A DNA stretch of 64,000 nucleotides from Gemmatimonadota bacterium (lineage in GTDB: Bacteria > Gemmatimonadota > Gemmatimonadetes > Longimicrobiales > Gaopeijiaceae): the NCBI GenBank assembly GCA_022825135.1, contig JAJDYN010000035.1, positions 19,084-83,083 on the forward strand, written 5' to 3'. Shown here in pieces: positions 55,184 through 63,525 of this stretch. The notes beneath the pieces were generated by a model. That model had not been told where the DNA came from. It searched no databases and saw only the letters and a program-made list of their open reading frames with translations. A program made the translations under genes and the position numbers. Position 1 is the stretch's first letter. Every line of letters starts with the position of its first letter.

Positions 55184-57772
55184 ATGCATCCGTTCCAACG
55201 CCCCCGGCTGGACGAGCTCGTCCGCTTCCTCACCAGCCCGGGTCCGCCCCGGATCGTCGCGCTTACCGGACCCCGCCAAACGGGCAAGACCACGATGATC
55301 CGCCAGGCGCTCCGGCGGGTGGACATCCCGAGCCGCTATTTTCCGGTCGATGAGCGCCTCGCGAAACATGCGCACCAACGGGGCGAGGAGGGCGACTCGG
55401 TGCGTACAGCCTGGCTCCTGGACGCCTGGGAGAAGGCTCGCCAGGACGCCGAGCAAAGCGCGCGGGGCTTTGTCCTGGCCCTGGACGAAGTCCAGTACGT
55501 CAAGGGCTGGTCGACCATCGTAAAGGTCCAGTGGGACCGGGATCGGCGGACCGGCTGCCCCCTGCGTGTGATCGTTTCCGGATCCGCTCCCTGGTCCATG
55601 CTGACCGGCCTCCATGAGAGTCTTGCGGGGCGCTTCATGCCCGTGCATGCCGAGCACTGGTCCTTCTCCGAGATGTCGGCTGCGTTTGGGTTCGGCGTCG
55701 ACGAATACCTGTTCTTCGGCGGCTACCCAGGCACGGCATCCGTGGCCGGCAACCTGGAGGTCTGGCGAAAGGCTGTTCTCGAAACGATCATCGCGCCCGC
55801 CATCGAGCGGGACATCGTCGCCCTGACCCGGGTGGACAAGCCGTCGCTCATGCGCCGCCTGATGGAACTGGCCGCCCGGTATTCCGGCCAGATGCTGTCG
55901 TACAACAAGATGCTGGGCCAGTTGCAGGAGGCCGGAAACACGACCACGCTGGCGACCTATCTCGATCTGCTCTCGGACGCGGGACTCGTCACCGGTCTTC
56001 CCCGGTACTCCGCCAAGCCGTACCTGGGCAGGGCCTCGAGCCCGAAGTTGAACGTGCTCAATACCGCGCTCATGACGGCGCCGCTCACCTACACCTTCGA
56101 GGAGGCGCGCGCCGACCGCACCTTCTGGGGGCGGCTCGTCGAGAGCGGAGTGGGCGCGCACCTCCACAACACGGCCGGGCACGCCGTGGAACTGTCCAGT
56201 TGGACGGACGGGGCGCATGAGGTCGATTTCGTGCTCTCCCGCGGTCCGAACCTGGTTGGCATCGAAGTCAAGAGCGGACCGCGACTCGGGCGCCTCAGCG
56301 GGCTGGCGGAGTTCAAGAAGCGGTTCCCCGGCGCCCGTACGCTCGTGGTGGGCGACCGGGGCGTGCCGCTGGCCGAGTTTCTCTCGCGTCCGGCGCGCTA
56401 CTGGGCCGACAACCCGGTGCCCTCCGCGACCGATGGAGCGGGAGAGAGCCGCTCGGTTCGCGAGCCATCTCCGGGATACGGAACACCCTCGGGATCGTTC
56501 CCGGGGTATGGAGATCCGACTGTGCCCGGGCTGGAAGAAGCCGAAGACCCCATCCTGCGCGACCAACGAATCAAGCTCATGGCGGGCGTCCGCGAGCACG
56601 AGGACGCGCTGGCGCGGGGCCGGGGGTCGCCGTGGCTCTGGCATATGATCGGGCGCGCGTACATGGGGGCGATGCCGGAGCACTTCGAGGACGACCCGAT
56701 TGAGCGCGTCCGGGTTCGGTTGGCGCGCGACGATGGTCTCCTGGCATCGGTGCTCGCCGGTCTGCCCCGCCTCGTGGGGAGGGACGATCTCCCTTCGCTC
56801 GACGAGATCGTCCGGCTTGACGAAGAGCACGTGAAGGCGCCGCCCTTCACCGACACGGTGCCGCGCTTCGCGTACCAGATCCTGGCCGGCATGGGCGAAA
56901 TCGGGCGGCTCGGCGGGGATGCGCTGGAGGGGCTCGATGCGGGTGGGGTCGCAAGAGCCATTGGCTGCTACTACATCACGCCCTACGTGGAGGAGCCGGC
57001 GTGGTATCGGAGGGCCGTCCGGGCGCACCCGCTTCCCTGCGCGCAGGCGCTGGTCACAGTGCACGAGTCGCTCATCCGCCGCCGAAAGGACCACAACAAC
57101 CATCTCTTCGCACTCGCCGCCGACTCCTTCTACGCGGAGGTGGCGCGGCAGAGCGTGCCTGCGCTGCTTGGTGCCTTCCCCACGCGGTGTTCGCGAACCC
57201 AGGTGTCGGCCCTGCACGCGCTCCTGTGGGCCGCGCTGGTGCATGTGCCGCGAGAGGCGTTCGCGCACCGGCTCCGTCGCCGGGTGGCCGCCCGGGGCAT
57301 GGACGTGGCTCAGCGTGCAGTCTGGCTGGGTGCCGGATTGATTGCCTCCGCCCGGGAGTTCACGCCGGCGGTCGTGAGCTTTGTCGAAGAAGGCCGCGAG
57401 CCGAGGGCGCGCCACATTCTCAGGTTTCTCGTGCCCGGCTGGCTCAGGGAGCCCGCCATCCCCGAGCCCTGGGTCGAGTGGCGTACGGCGGACATCGCGG
57501 CGCTGGTCCAGGCGCTGGGCTCCTGGTACGACCCCTGGTGGGGCGGCCTCGGCGGCCACCGGTCCAGGCTCGGCTCCTCAACCTTCAGCCTGCGCACCGA
57601 CGGCCTCATTAAGCGCTGGCTGGTGATCCTCGCCGAACGCGCGGATCCCGGGGCCGGTCAGGCGCTGGATTCGGTGGCTGGCGATCCGGCGCTGGAGACC
57701 TGGTACGATGTGATCGAGGAGGCGAAGGCCCGGCGCCGGGCAAGGGTTATCAGGGCCCGCCATACCGTCTGA
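55184..57772 (+). CDS. AAA/DUF4143 ATPase fused to a NACHT-tail-like C-terminal region
   Basis: 862 residues, more than twice the family length. Residues 1-405 are a DUF4143-type ATPase: Walker A LTGPRQTGKTTMI (about 28-40), Walker B GFVLALDEVQYV, VIVSGSAPWSML, and an ending with AHEVDFVLSRGPNLVGIEVKSG, a restriction-fold-like D-x-E-x-K motif. A Pro/Gly/Ser-rich linker with a duplicated PGYG unit lies at about 430-450. The remaining 400 residues are helical and end in ALDSVAGDPALETWYDVIEEA, a type of ending common in NACHT NTPase proteins. A defence or stress role is inferred, not shown. Inserted between the VPS10 terminator and a YfiT gene. Confidence 0.85.
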   Translation: MHPFQRPRLDELVRFLTSPGPPRIVALTGPRQTGKTTMIRQALRRVDIPSRYFPVDERLAKHAHQRGEEGDSVRTAWLLDAWEKARQDAEQSARGFVLALDEVQYVKGWSTIVKVQWDRDRRTGCPLRVIVSGSAPWSMLTGLHESLAGRFMPVHAEHWSFSEMSAAFGFGVDEYLFFGGYPGTASVAGNLEVWRKAVLETIIAPAIERDIVALTRVDKPSLMRRLMELAARYSGQMLSYNKMLGQLQEAGNTTTLATYLDLLSDAGLVTGLPRYSAKPYLGRASSPKLNVLNTALMTAPLTYTFEEARADRTFWGRLVESGVGAHLHNTAGHAVELSSWTDGAHEVDFVLSRGPNLVGIEVKSGPRLGRLSGLAEFKKRFPGARTLVVGDRGVPLAEFLSRPARYWADNPVPSATDGAGESRSVREPSPGYGTPSGSFPGYGDPTVPGLEEAEDPILRDQRIKLMAGVREHEDALARGRGSPWLWHMIGRAYMGAMPEHFEDDPIERVRVRLARDDGLLASVLAGLPRLVGRDDLPSLDEIVRLDEEHVKAPPFTDTVPRFAYQILAGMGEIGRLGGDALEGLDAGGVARAIGCYYITPYVEEPAWYRRAVRAHPLPCAQALVTVHESLIRRRKDHNNHLFALAADSFYAEVARQSVPALLGAFPTRCSRTQVSALHALLWAALVHVPREAFAHRLRRRVAARGMDVAQRAVWLGAGLIASAREFTPAVVSFVEEGREPRARHILRFLVPGWLREPAIPEPWVEWRTADIAALVQALGSWYDPWWGGLGGHRSRLGSSTFSLRTDGLIKRWLVILAERADPGAGQALDSVAGDPALETWYDVIEEAKARRRARVIRARHTV

Positions 57773-57804
57773 CCGGGATTACATCGTCTGACCGGGACTA
57801 CATC
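57767..57804. repeat. 19-bp tandem duplication at the convergent gene junction
   Basis: The 19-mer GTCTGACCGGGATTACATC (57767-57785) is repeated with one change at 57786-57804. The first copy provides the ATPase stop (57770-57772) and the second provides the stop of the minus-strand YfiT-like gene (57798-57800). Confidence 0.75.
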
Positions 57805-58343
57805 CAGTCTTCCCGCTCCGCGAGGCGCTCGATGTGCGCCAGATGGTGCCGGCCGTGCCAGGCGTAGAGACCCACGTTCCTGGATAGCGGCACCGGGCCG
57901 GCGTCCGGGTGCACGAACTCGAGCTGGAACTGCGACCAATTGAGGCCGCGCAGCAGCTCTTCCCAGCGGGTGTGCAGGGCCTCCAGGGCGTCGAGCGACG
58001 GGCCGACCGGGCCCCGGGCGTCCGGCAGTTCCGCCCAGGCCTTCTCGTCGTAGGCCTTGATGACCGGCCGGTCCTCGGTGAGGGTCCACTTGAAGCGCAC
58101 GTAGCTGTTCATGTGGCTGTCGAACAGGTGGTGCACGACCTGGCGCACGGTCCAGCCGTCCGGACGGTACGGCGTGTCCAGCTGTTCGTCGGTGAGGGGC
58201 GCGACCGTCGCCCGCAGATCCGCGGGCAGGGCCGCGATCTCGTCGATCCAGGCATCGACCTGCTGCTCCGTGATCTCGGCCGGAGGGGCGTAGCGGCCGA
58301 TGGGATAGCGAAGGTCGGGCGTGCCGGAATTGGTGGGTGTCAT
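57798..58343 (-). CDS. DinB/YfiT-family (bacillithiol-transferase-like) protein
   Basis: 181 residues. The start RYPIGRYAPPAEIT is the recognised YfiT beginning. The metal ligands lie in RQVVHHLFDSHMNSY and in the final YAWHGRHHLAHI, the three-His site of the DinB fold. Named members transfer a low-molecular-weight thiol to electrophiles, but thiol use outside Firmicutes is not known. Cytosolic; single gene. Confidence 0.9.
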   Translation of the reverse strand: MTPTNSGTPDLRYPIGRYAPPAEITEQQVDAWIDEIAALPADLRATVAPLTDEQLDTPYRPDGWTVRQVVHHLFDSHMNSYVRFKWTLTEDRPVIKAYDEKAWAELPDARGPVGPSLDALEALHTRWEELLRGLNWSQFQLEFVHPDAGPVPLSRNVGLYAWHGRHHLAHIERLAEREDWM

Positions 58344-58420
58344 CGGGTTCGTTTCCTCGGTTTGCAGTAGGCGAGAATGGTCGGGACCGTGTGCCGGCGG
58401 CCTGTCGGCCGATGGCCGCG

Positions 58421-59257
58421 TTACCGCGTACCCAGCACACAGTACTGGTAGATCCTCAACCCTTCATCCTCCGCCATGTTCTCCGCGATGTCGTCCGTGC
58501 CGTACGCCTCGCCCAGGTCACCGATGGGCCCCGACTCCAATACCTTCAGCGGGGTCTCGGCCTCGAAAACCGACAGGTCTGCGAAACCGGTCGGGAACGA
58601 AGCCCCCATCGCGCGCTCCACCGCCTCAATGCGTTCCAGGTCCTCTTCCCTTTCGAAATTGCGGTCCGCCAGGTCCTCGGCGAAGTAGTCGAACGCAATC
58701 CGAAACGAGGAAATCCCGCTGCAAAGGCCGTTGAGAAACGGGAAGATGGTGTGCGTGGGGAGGTACATGGTGTTCCCCTCCCAGACGATCGCGGTGCGGG
58801 CGTTCCGGTCGAATCCGGCCTCCGCGAGCTTCTCGGGAAGGTCGACCTCCAGGTAGTTGTGGGGCACCGACGAGCTTGGGGTGACGCCGTGTTCGCGCAG
58901 GACTCCGTGCTTGTATTCCACCACGGGGCCCTGGTCGACCTCGTAGTGGGTCACGCCCGGAGCGGCGAAAATGTGCGCCCGCATGTCCAGACCGGCCCCC
59001 AGCGACACGACCTGGCGCGCGCCCTCGGCGATCTCGCGCTGGACGAAGCGGTTGAAGTAGCGGGTGCGGAACCGGAGCATGCTGGTGGACTCGGGAACGG
59101 CGCCGGCCAGCTGGCGGGCCATCCCCATCGCCTGTTCCGTGACGAACCACTCCGCGTACGGATCCTCGAAAAGCGGCTTCGGGTGCTCCTTCTCCATCGC
59201 CCGAAAGCAGGCAATCACGAACGCGGTGGTGCCGACCTCGTTGATGTCGACGGTCAT
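58421..59257 (-). CDS. SAM-dependent methyltransferase, leucine-carboxyl-methyltransferase type
   Basis: 278 residues; the start at 59257 is chosen because GAGGAG lies just before it, whereas the longer frame has none. The order TTAFVIACFRAME, SLGAGLDMRAHIF (SAM binding), HYEVDQGPVVEYK and AIVWEGNTMYLP is that of the TIGR00027/LCM group, common in actinobacterial secondary metabolism and elsewhere. The substrate is unknown. Confidence 0.87.
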   Translation of the reverse strand: MTVDINEVGTTAFVIACFRAMEKEHPKPLFEDPYAEWFVTEQAMGMARQLAGAVPESTSMLRFRTRYFNRFVQREIAEGARQVVSLGAGLDMRAHIFAAPGVTHYEVDQGPVVEYKHGVLREHGVTPSSSVPHNYLEVDLPEKLAEAGFDRNARTAIVWEGNTMYLPTHTIFPFLNGLCSGISSFRIAFDYFAEDLADRNFEREEDLERIEAVERAMGASFPTGFADLSVFEAETPLKVLESGPIGDLGEAYGTDDIAENMAEDEGLRIYQYCVLGTR

Positions 59258-59390
59258 GGCTGACTCCTCGAATTGTCGTATCGATGGGCTAAACTGACTC
59301 ATCGCAGGCGCGCCCAAGTCTAGTCCCCTGATGGTGGCCGAACCAGATGCGCACGCCTCGCGATTGACGCCGGGCGCCCGCCTGCGAACT

Positions 59391-60074
59391 ATGGGACCCA
59401 TGTCGCACTCGGTTCGCCGTCATCTGCGCGTCGAAGTGGATGCCTACGACGAGATCATCCGCCGCTTCATTCCGGGGTACGAGGCGATGCTGGATGTCGC
59501 CGCGCGCGCGGTCGCGTCCGCGCGTCCCGGGCTGGTGCTCGACCTTGGGGCCGGCACCGGAGCCCTCTCCGAGGCGATGCTCCGGCACGATGCCATCGGC
59601 ACCATCGAGCTCGTCGACGTGGACCCGGAGATGCTCGACCAGGCCCGGGTCCGGCTGGAGCGCTTCGGTGGGCGCGCGCGCTTCCGCGAGCGGTCCTTTC
59701 GGGATCCGTTGCCGGGGTGCGACGCGGTCTCGGCGTCGCTTGCGCTCCATCACATTCCCCGGATGCGGGACAAGCGTGCCCTCTACCGGCGCATCCACGC
59801 ATCTCTCCGCCCCGGGGGTGTCTTCGTGAACGCGGATGCCGTGATGCCGTCGGACCCCGACGGGCGAGACGCCGGGTACGCGTTCTGGGCCGCGCACATG
59901 GTCTCCCGGGGCATCCCCGAGGAACGAGCCTGGCAGCACTTCGCGGAGTGGGCGGAGGAAGACACCTATCAGCCGATCGAGCAGGAGCTGGCGGCGATGG
60001 CGACCGCGGGCTTCGAGGCCGAAATCGCCTGGCACGCGGGACCCATGGCCGTTCTGGTGGGACGCAGGGAGTAG
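59391..60074 (+). CDS. Class I SAM-dependent methyltransferase
   Basis: 227 residues from ATG 59391; an alternative ATG at 59400 is equally usable. Motif I is LVLDLGAGTGALSEAML, followed by IELVDVDPEMLDQAR and the post-motif LRPGGVFVNADA. Divergent from the other methyltransferase, with 133 nt between starts. The acceptor is unknown. The C-terminal part (WAEEDTYQPIEQELAAMATAG) is the usual helix pair. Confidence 0.88.
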   Translation: MGPMSHSVRRHLRVEVDAYDEIIRRFIPGYEAMLDVAARAVASARPGLVLDLGAGTGALSEAMLRHDAIGTIELVDVDPEMLDQARVRLERFGGRARFRERSFRDPLPGCDAVSASLALHHIPRMRDKRALYRRIHASLRPGGVFVNADAVMPSDPDGRDAGYAFWAAHMVSRGIPEERAWQHFAEWAEEDTYQPIEQELAAMATAGFEAEIAWHAGPMAVLVGRRE

Positions 60075-60185
60075 ACGGCACGACGCAATGATCGCCGGCA
60101 AGGCGCGGAGAGGTGGACCGGGCACGCCCTTCTTCGCTATGGTTTGTCGCCGGACAGGGTTGAACACAACCAGTATTCGCAGCTG

Positions 60186-60677
60186 ATGATCCGCGCACGC
60201 AGGCATTCGACGGGATTCAGATCCGCAGGCGCCCTGGTGCTGCTTGCGATGTTACCGTCGTTCGCCCCCGACACCTGGGGGCTGTCCTGCGTCCATCACG
60301 CGACCCACGACGCGCCGGGCGGGCACGAGCCGGCCCCGCCGGGCGAGCATCAAGTGGCCGCACCAGCACCCGGGCATCACGCCATGGGGAGCGTGGATGC
60401 CGCTGGCGTTCACGACCACGAGACCGGCGCACCCTCCATCCGTCTGGCCGAAGCCGCCGATCACGGCGACGGCCACCACGATCCGCAGGCTCCGCCGTGC
60501 ACCTGCGCCGGCGAGTGCTCGACTTCAGCCGGCCCGCCGGCTCCGACCAGGCCTGCGGTCTGCGGGCTGCCTCCCGCCTGGCCCGAGGCGGTTCGGGTTT
60601 CCCGGGCTTCCAGCGCTCCTCCAGCGGAGCGCGCGCCGTACCTCCTCCCCTTCGCCAACGCCCCTCCTCTTTCCTGA
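60186..60677 (+). CDS. His-rich secreted protein of unknown function
   Basis: 163 residues. The ATG at 60186 gives a signal-like start (LVLLAMLPSFAPDTWG). The mature part is rich in His, with several HH and HxH pairs (GEHQ, GHHAMG, HDHE, HGDGHHD) and a cluster CTCAGEC. It resembles small metal-handling or accessory proteins of copper efflux loci, but no family is certain. The gene lies 207 nt before the Met-rich protein, and the two may act together. Confidence 0.65.
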   Translation: MIRARRHSTGFRSAGALVLLAMLPSFAPDTWGLSCVHHATHDAPGGHEPAPPGEHQVAAPAPGHHAMGSVDAAGVHDHETGAPSIRLAEAADHGDGHHDPQAPPCTCAGECSTSAGPPAPTRPAVCGLPPAWPEAVRVSRASSAPPAERAPYLLPFANAPPLS

Positions 60678-60884
60678 TCCCATCCATACATCCCGCGGCC
60701 CGGCGCCGCGCGATGAACACGGGCCTTCACGCCCCGCCGATGGCGGGCGTGCGGCAACCCGAAGGATCGACAGCCGGCTGGTTCCTCCCAGGCGCACACG
60801 GAAGCGGGCGAAGCGCTTGCCCGTCCGGCGTTCGCCGGCGTCGCGCCGGCTCACTCGACGGATCTCAAGGAAAGAGGACAAATC

Positions 60885-61910
60885 ATGCATATCAGAAGCT
60901 GTCTCTGTCTCCTGGCGGCGATCGCCGCCACCGCCATGCCTGCCCGAGCCCAGTACGAATGGACATCTTCGCGCCCGGACGGACACGCGCCCATTGCGGT
61001 GATGGGGGACCACGCCCACGAGCAGGGCGAGTACATGCTCGCGTACCGCTACATGCGGATGTCGATGGCGGGGAACCGCGACGGCACGAGCGAGCAGACC
61101 ACGGCAAGCGTCCTGGATCACTTCATGGTGGCGCCCCTGGACATGACCATGACGATGCACATGGCGGGCATCATGTATGCGCCCAGCGACGCGGTCACCC
61201 TGATGGCCATGGCCAACTGGGTCGACAACGTGATGAACCACGAGACGCGCATGGGGATGGGTTTCTCCGCCGCGTCGTCCGGGCTGGGAGATGCAAGTCT
61301 GGGCGCGCTCATCGGGCTCAGGAGCGAGGGATCCACGCGGGTTCACCTGAACGCAGGCCTGTCGCTCCCCGTCGGCTCGATCGAACGGACGGGCGTAACC
61401 CCCATGAGCGACGGCAACGCGGTGCAGCTGCCCTACCCGATGCAGCTGGGCTCCGGGACCTGGGACGTCACGCCCGGCATCACCGTGCTGGGGATGAGCG
61501 AGGGCTGGTCCTGGGGCTTCCAGGGCATGGGGCGCCTGCGCATGGGAGAGAACGGCAGAGGCTACCGCCAGGGACACAGCGCCATGGGTACCGCGTGGTT
61601 CGCACTGAAGCCGTCGGACATGCTCAGCCTGTCCGTCCGCGGGGAATGGCGGCTGTGGGGCGACTACGCGGGCCACGACGCCGCCTACATGAACAGGATG
61701 ATGGCGCCGACGGTCCGGGAGGATCTGCGCGGAGGCAGGCGCCTGGACGTTCCGCTCGGCCTGAACCTCTATTTCCCCGACGGGGCGCTGGCGGGTCACC
61801 GGCTTGCGGTCGAGTGGCACATGCCCGTATGCCAGTCGCTGCACGGCCCTCAGCTGGAGACGGACTGGATGCTCACGGTGGGATGGCAGAAGTCGTTCGA
61901 TCCACACTGA
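60885..61910 (+). CDS. Met-rich secreted outer-membrane-type protein
   Basis: 341 residues with a signal ending in AMPARAQY. It has about 30 methionines, with runs such as LDMTMTMHMAGIMY and LMAMANWVDNVM. Alternating amphipathic strands suggest a barrel of the phenol-degradation MetA/CopB-like transporter group. Such Met-rich proteins often bind Cu(I). The AAGAGG site fixes the start. Confidence 0.7.
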   Translation: MHIRSCLCLLAAIAATAMPARAQYEWTSSRPDGHAPIAVMGDHAHEQGEYMLAYRYMRMSMAGNRDGTSEQTTASVLDHFMVAPLDMTMTMHMAGIMYAPSDAVTLMAMANWVDNVMNHETRMGMGFSAASSGLGDASLGALIGLRSEGSTRVHLNAGLSLPVGSIERTGVTPMSDGNAVQLPYPMQLGSGTWDVTPGITVLGMSEGWSWGFQGMGRLRMGENGRGYRQGHSAMGTAWFALKPSDMLSLSVRGEWRLWGDYAGHDAAYMNRMMAPTVREDLRGGRRLDVPLGLNLYFPDGALAGHRLAVEWHMPVCQSLHGPQLETDWMLTVGWQKSFDPH

Positions 61911-61929
61911 TGCGGTACCTTCCGCCACC

Positions 61930-62847
61930 ATGAGACGGATGCACCCGGGTGGTCCGTGGATGAATCCGCGCGAGGACCGAGAGCGGCGTTGCGCCGGGAT
62001 GGCGACAGCCGGGCGACGTGCGCTCAGAGCCTCGGTGGCGGCGGTGTGTGCGGTCACCCTGGTCACATGTCGGCCGCCGGGGGCTCCCGTCCAGTCGACC
62101 GGCAGCACGCGGGTATACGAAGCGCCGATGGCCTCGTCTGCCCCGGTGATCGACGGGGACCTCGGCGACGGGGCCTGGCGGGATGCGCCCTGGACGGAGT
62201 CCTTCGTCGACATCCGGGGCGAGGACTGGCCGGATCCGCAGTGGGCCACACGCGCCAGGCTCACCTGGGACGCATGTTGCCTGTATGTGGGGGCCGAACT
62301 CGAGGAGCCGCACCTCTGGGCGACGCTCACGGAGCGGGACGCGATCATCTACCGCGACCACGACTTCGAGGTCTTCCTCGATCCCGACGGGGACGGGCTG
62401 GCGTACTACGAGCTGGAGATCAATGCCCTCGGCGCGGAGTTCGATCTCTTTCTGGACAGGCCCTACAGCCGTGGGGGCAGGGCGCATATCGCGTGGGACA
62501 TGGAGGGGCTGCGAACGGCGGTACGGCTCGACGGCACCCTCAACGACCCGTCGGACGAGGATCGGGGCTGGACCGTGGAGATCGCGATTCCGTGGTCGGC
62601 CCTGCGGCCCCCGGACGGCTCGGGATCCGGGATGGCGCCCGGCCCCGGCGACGAATGGCGCGTCAACTTCTCCCGGGTGCAATGGCCCCTGGTCATCGAG
62701 GACGGGGGATACCGCAAGGCGCGCGAGCCCGTCGACTGGAACGATCATCCCGAAGACAACTGGGTCTGGTCTCCCCAGGGAGAGATCGACATGCACATCC
62801 CGGAGAAGTGGGGCGTGGTCCGCTTCGTTGAGAGGAAGCCGAGGTGA
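61930..62847 (+). CDS. CBM9-like (carbohydrate-binding) lipoprotein
   Basis: 305 residues in the frame; a more likely start is at 61999, which puts a lipobox (AVTLVTC) close to the N-terminus. From residue 65 the CBM9-like beta-sandwich follows: PVIDGDLGDGAWRDAPWTESF, then RARLTWDACCLYVGAEL, DHDFEVFLDPDGDGL and YYELEINALG. Such domains bind glycans or act as sensor/adaptor units. The next gene begins 2 nt later, so the pair is co-translated and likely a glycan-acting unit. Confidence 0.82.
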   Translation: MRRMHPGGPWMNPREDRERRCAGMATAGRRALRASVAAVCAVTLVTCRPPGAPVQSTGSTRVYEAPMASSAPVIDGDLGDGAWRDAPWTESFVDIRGEDWPDPQWATRARLTWDACCLYVGAELEEPHLWATLTERDAIIYRDHDFEVFLDPDGDGLAYYELEINALGAEFDLFLDRPYSRGGRAHIAWDMEGLRTAVRLDGTLNDPSDEDRGWTVEIAIPWSALRPPDGSGSGMAPGPGDEWRVNFSRVQWPLVIEDGGYRKAREPVDWNDHPEDNWVWSPQGEIDMHIPEKWGVVRFVERKPR

Positions 62848-62849
62848 GC

Positions 62850-63461
62850 ATGAACCGCCGCGATTTCGTTCAGGCTGCCGGTGGCGCGCTGGCGCTTGCG
62901 CCGCTGCTGGGTTGCGCTTCGGAAGCCGACGAGGGGACATCCTTCAGCGCCTGGAGCTGGGTGCACGGCGATCGCGACCGCGACGAAGGCGAATGGCGCC
63001 GCCGGTTCGCGCGCCTGCGGGAGTCGGGAGTGGGCGCCGTACTCGTCGGAGGAGGAGACGTCGAGCTGGTTTCGGGTGCGGCCCGCGCCGAGGGGCTCGA
63101 GTACCATCGCTGGTTCTGGACGATGAACCGGAACGGGGACGCGTGGGCACGGGAGAACCATCCCGAGTGGTTCACGGTGAGCCGCAACCTGCAGAGCTCG
63201 CTCGAGTACCCGCCCTATGTGGACTACTACAGGTGGGTCTGTCCCACGCGGGAGCCGGTGCGGGGGTACCTGCGCAGGCTGGTTGGAGAGCTGGCGGCAA
63301 ATCCCGCCATCGACGGCGTGCACCTCGACTACGTGCGCCACTGCGACGTCATCCTGCCGCGCGGGCTGTGGGAAACCTACGACCTGGTTCAGGACGTCGA
63401 GCATCCCGAGTTCGACTTCTGCTACTGCGGCGGAAGCTATCGAGCTCACATCTTACTGTGA
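62850..63461 (+). CDS. Tat-exported glycoside-hydrolase-like protein, 3'-truncated
   Basis: 203 residues. A twin-arginine signal (MNRRDFVQAAGGALALAP) with a lipobox-like GC near residue 22. The alpha/beta barrel begins, with VDYYRWVCPTREPVRGY and IDGVHLDYVRHCD, a motif of hypothetical glycosidases (GHL10/DUF4015-like). Where further barrel strands are expected, the frame ends after EFDFCYCGG with an unrelated tail of nine residues. It looks truncated by insertion of the element whose recombinase starts at 63526. Probably nonfunctional. Confidence 0.75.
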   Translation: MNRRDFVQAAGGALALAPLLGCASEADEGTSFSAWSWVHGDRDRDEGEWRRRFARLRESGVGAVLVGGGDVELVSGAARAEGLEYHRWFWTMNRNGDAWARENHPEWFTVSRNLQSSLEYPPYVDYYRWVCPTREPVRGYLRRLVGELAANPAIDGVHLDYVRHCDVILPRGLWETYDLVQDVEHPEFDFCYCGGSYRAHILL

Positions 63462-63471
63462 CGATTGAGCT
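63443..63471. other. Candidate mobile-element boundary (attachment site region)
   Basis: Nested inverted repeats, AGCTCA/TGAGCT with TCACA/TGTGA inside, at the point where the glycosidase frame is cut off. The nearest element gene is the recombinase on the other side. The exact att core cannot be set without the other end of the element. Confidence 0.4.
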
Positions 63472-63525
63472 TACGGGACTCCTACCCCTAATTCCCGCTT
63501 TTCGATTCCCGCCGAACGCCTTGGG

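Noticed and set aside
58337..59263. A 308-codon plus-strand frame opposite the minus-strand methyltransferase
   Set aside because: The minus-strand gene has a clear SAM motif and Shine-Dalgarno; the opposite frame has neither.
63462..63525. tRNA attachment site next to the recombinase
   Set aside because: A TTCGATTCCCGCC string resembles a T-arm end, but no cloverleaf can be drawn from the preceding bases.
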